This document shows positions 62,668 to 64,000 of a stretch of 64,000 bases of DNA, piece by piece. The number at the start of each line of letters is the position of its first letter. The stretch's first letter is position 1. The DNA is from Ardenticatenaceae bacterium (lineage in GTDB: Bacteria > Chloroflexota > Anaerolineae > Promineifilales > Promineifilaceae), in contig WYBM01000100.1 of NCBI GenBank assembly GCA_011525915.1, positions 51,377 through 115,376 on the forward strand. The letters are read 5' to 3'. The notes beneath the pieces are model-generated. The model saw only the letters and a list, made by a program, of their open reading frames with translations, was not told the DNA's origin and ran no database searches. Made by a program: the position numbers and the translations under genes.

Positions 62668-63336
62668 ATGAATGTACGTTCTCGTTACATGTTGATAACC
62701 ATCATAACGTCATTGATTCTCGTCACTTTCTTATTTCGGCATCATCCAAACAGACACAATGGGAATACACTCGCTGGCTGGCAAATAAGAGACAAAATGA
62801 GTTGTCAAGGCGAAAATGGCGTCTGGCATGAGCAACTTGATGGCGCTATCAAAGAGTGGTGCCAATTACCTACATCAGATGCAGGAAGTATATGTGTCAA
62901 TTCGGAACAGTGTGATGGCCTTTGTGTCGTGAACTTCGAAGAAGGGCTTGCCGTACAAGATGGGTCTATCGTTGGCCGTTGTTCAGAATGGGATATGATT
63001 CCAGATGTTTATGTACTTAATCAGGAAGGTGGAATAGATGGGTTTGATTACATTCAAGGTTTCCGTCCTTATTCAGAAGTTAGTTGTGAGCAGTTCGGGG
63101 GAAACTGGCTGTCATATTATGGGCGGGGAAGCAGCATTCATACATCATGTCAACTGCCAACGACAGATGCCAATAAAGAATGTACAAACTCCAGTCAATG
63201 TGAGGGGGTTTGTTTGCCGCCAGTGGATAGGAAAGCAAGTGATCAGGCTGAATTGGTGGGAACATGTTCAGAATGGGATACCTTTGATAATGGTATTACA
63301 TTAGAAGATGGTGCTATTATGTGGACTTTAGATTGA
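62668..63336 (+). CDS. Membrane-anchored protein with two six-Cys repeats
   Basis: 222 residues; GGAGG about 11 bases before ATG 62668. An N-terminal helix (about 8-25) anchors it. Two similar modules follow (about 43-110 and 132-209), each with the pattern C ... CQLPT-x-DA ... C ... QC-[DE]-G-x-C ... CSEWD, i.e. six Cys per module, suggesting three disulfides each and location outside the cell. No family recognised. AT-rich and free of ACGGCCGT, lying between the two arrays. Confidence 0.65.
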   Translation: MNVRSRYMLITIITSLILVTFLFRHHPNRHNGNTLAGWQIRDKMSCQGENGVWHEQLDGAIKEWCQLPTSDAGSICVNSEQCDGLCVVNFEEGLAVQDGSIVGRCSEWDMIPDVYVLNQEGGIDGFDYIQGFRPYSEVSCEQFGGNWLSYYGRGSSIHTSCQLPTTDANKECTNSSQCEGVCLPPVDRKASDQAELVGTCSEWDTFDNGITLEDGAIMWTLD

Positions 63337-63491
63337 CATAAATCTATGTGCTAGCAAACACGTGCTAAATTGAGTGCAGCCAGGACTCCCCAAGTAGGTA
63401 TTGGTGTGACGCATGGGTGGTTGCTCTATGATGCAGGTACAGATAAGCCCTGGATCTGGCAGCGATGATCTGAGTCAAAGGAGAAGGTAAG

Positions 63492-63764
63492 ATGCACGGC
63501 GTTCAAAGCTTTTTTTTAACCATCTTTCTATTGCTTATAATAACCATAGTCCTAAATTATATGGTTTGGTTTCAGTATGCTACTTTCCAAGAATGGCTCA
63601 TCAAGTTAAACAAGTACGCAGAGCAACTACACTTACCATTAACTTCTCAAACCAATAGATACATTACTTCTAAAAGTTACAAATGGATAGCAAGGTTTAT
63701 TTTATTATTTGGGTTGCTTATGTTTTCCTTAATTATAATATTGAGGATTGTTTTTCCTCCATAG
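63492..63764 (+). CDS. Small two-helix membrane protein
   Basis: 90 residues with AAAGGAGAAGG just ahead of the ATG. Hydrophobic helices at about 6-27 and 65-87 with a soluble, slightly basic loop between them. AT-rich, like the other orphan genes in this block. Array 2 begins 34 bases after its stop. Unknown function. Confidence 0.6.
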   Translation: MHGVQSFFLTIFLLLIITIVLNYMVWFQYATFQEWLIKLNKYAEQLHLPLTSQTNRYITSKSYKWIARFILLFGLLMFSLIIILRIVFPP

Positions 63765-63798
63765 ATTATTTAAGTTGTGATCTGTCCTTTCAAACTGA

Positions 63799-64000
63799 AC
63801 GGCCGTGGCCTCACAGGCAAGACAAATGGGGTGGCTACGGCCGCGGACCTGTTTGAAAGATGATGGCGTTGAGACGGCCGTCGCCCACTCATCACATTAA
63901 CATAAGGAAAGGGATGGGTGTACGGCCGTGGCCCACAGGCAAGAGAGATGGAAGGGAGACGGCCGTGGTCTCACAAGCAAGACAAATGGGGCGGGCAACG
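63799..64000. repeat. Regularly spaced ACGGCCGT array 2, runs off the window
   Basis: Sites at 63799, 63837 (variant ACGGCCGC), 63874, 63922, 63959, and a partial site at 63998: intervals 38, 37, 48, 37, 39. Spacers are of the same A, B, C, A, A types as in array 1. Confidence 0.9.

Noticed and set aside
1..64000. tRNA or rRNA genes
   Set aside because: No T-loop text with matching stems and no rRNA segment was found by eye in the intergenic regions.

Overview
The window looks like a chromosomal stretch of a filamentous-type Chloroflexota bacterium (Anaerolineae/Ardenticatenia-like). This is an inference from gene content: many WD40 and Pro/Thr-linker lipoproteins, F420 genes (cofD plus a luciferase-like oxidoreductase), a RarA fusion protein, a BTAD/NB-ARC/TPR giant regulator, GatCA together with AsnRS, and xanthine dehydrogenase genes. 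No rRNA or tRNA gene was recognised, so placement rests on proteins only. The sequence carries a genome-wide signature: the palindromic octamer ACGGCCGT occurs about 18 times in the first 10 kb alone, in genes and between them, where roughly one per 65 kb is expected by chance.

Layout. 1-5.3 kb: truncated mechanosensitive-channel-like membrane protein, FHA protein, GH-like lipoprotein, DUF952 protein, cyclic-nucleotide/PH-domain membrane protein. 5.4-15.4 kb: housekeeping (peptide deformylase, gatC, gatA, sugar nucleotidyltransferase, PLP aminotransferase, glutamate dehydrogenase, DUF92, WD40 protein, fabF-type ketosynthase). 15.4-20.7 kb, minus strand: DUF2085 protein and a cytochrome c maturation block ccmA-ccmB-ccmC-ccmD-ccdA-tlpA/ccmG. 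20.9-34.5 kb: membrane protein, murJ, asnS, LPG-synthase-like flippase, degenerate Nudix protein, endonuclease III, GAF-GAF histidine kinase, two small proteins, WD40 and PsbP-like lipoproteins. 34.6-43.9 kb: rarA fusion, M20 amidohydrolase, cofD, F420 oxidoreductase, and a histidine kinase with an extracytoplasmic SH3 tail plus its response regulator and a lipoprotein. 44-48.3 kb: a molybdenum hydroxylase pair with reversed FAD/2Fe-2S order.

48.4-64 kb is the accessory part. A 1225-residue SARP-type regulator is divergent from a secreted 2821-residue SpvB/YD-repeat (Rhs-type) protein whose AT-rich C-terminal tip carries an HExxH zinc-peptidase motif. Three AT-rich orphan genes for membrane or secreted proteins follow. 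They are separated by two arrays in which ACGGCCGT recurs every 36-39 or 47-48 bases in a higher-order A/B/C unit pattern; the second array runs off the window. ACGGCCGT is absent from the AT-rich pieces (tip of the Rhs protein, TPR half of the regulator, orphan genes), so its presence or absence marks resident versus newly gained DNA.

Regulation and small repeats. About nine starts have a -10 box (TANAAT, TATACT or similar) ending 6-8 bases before the ATG and no Shine-Dalgarno, which suggests leaderless mRNAs. Eight gene ends are followed by, or even terminate inside, heptameric CAGTNNN/ACTGNNN arrays able to fold as hairpins. A 114-bp element with inverted ends lies ahead of the Rhs gene.
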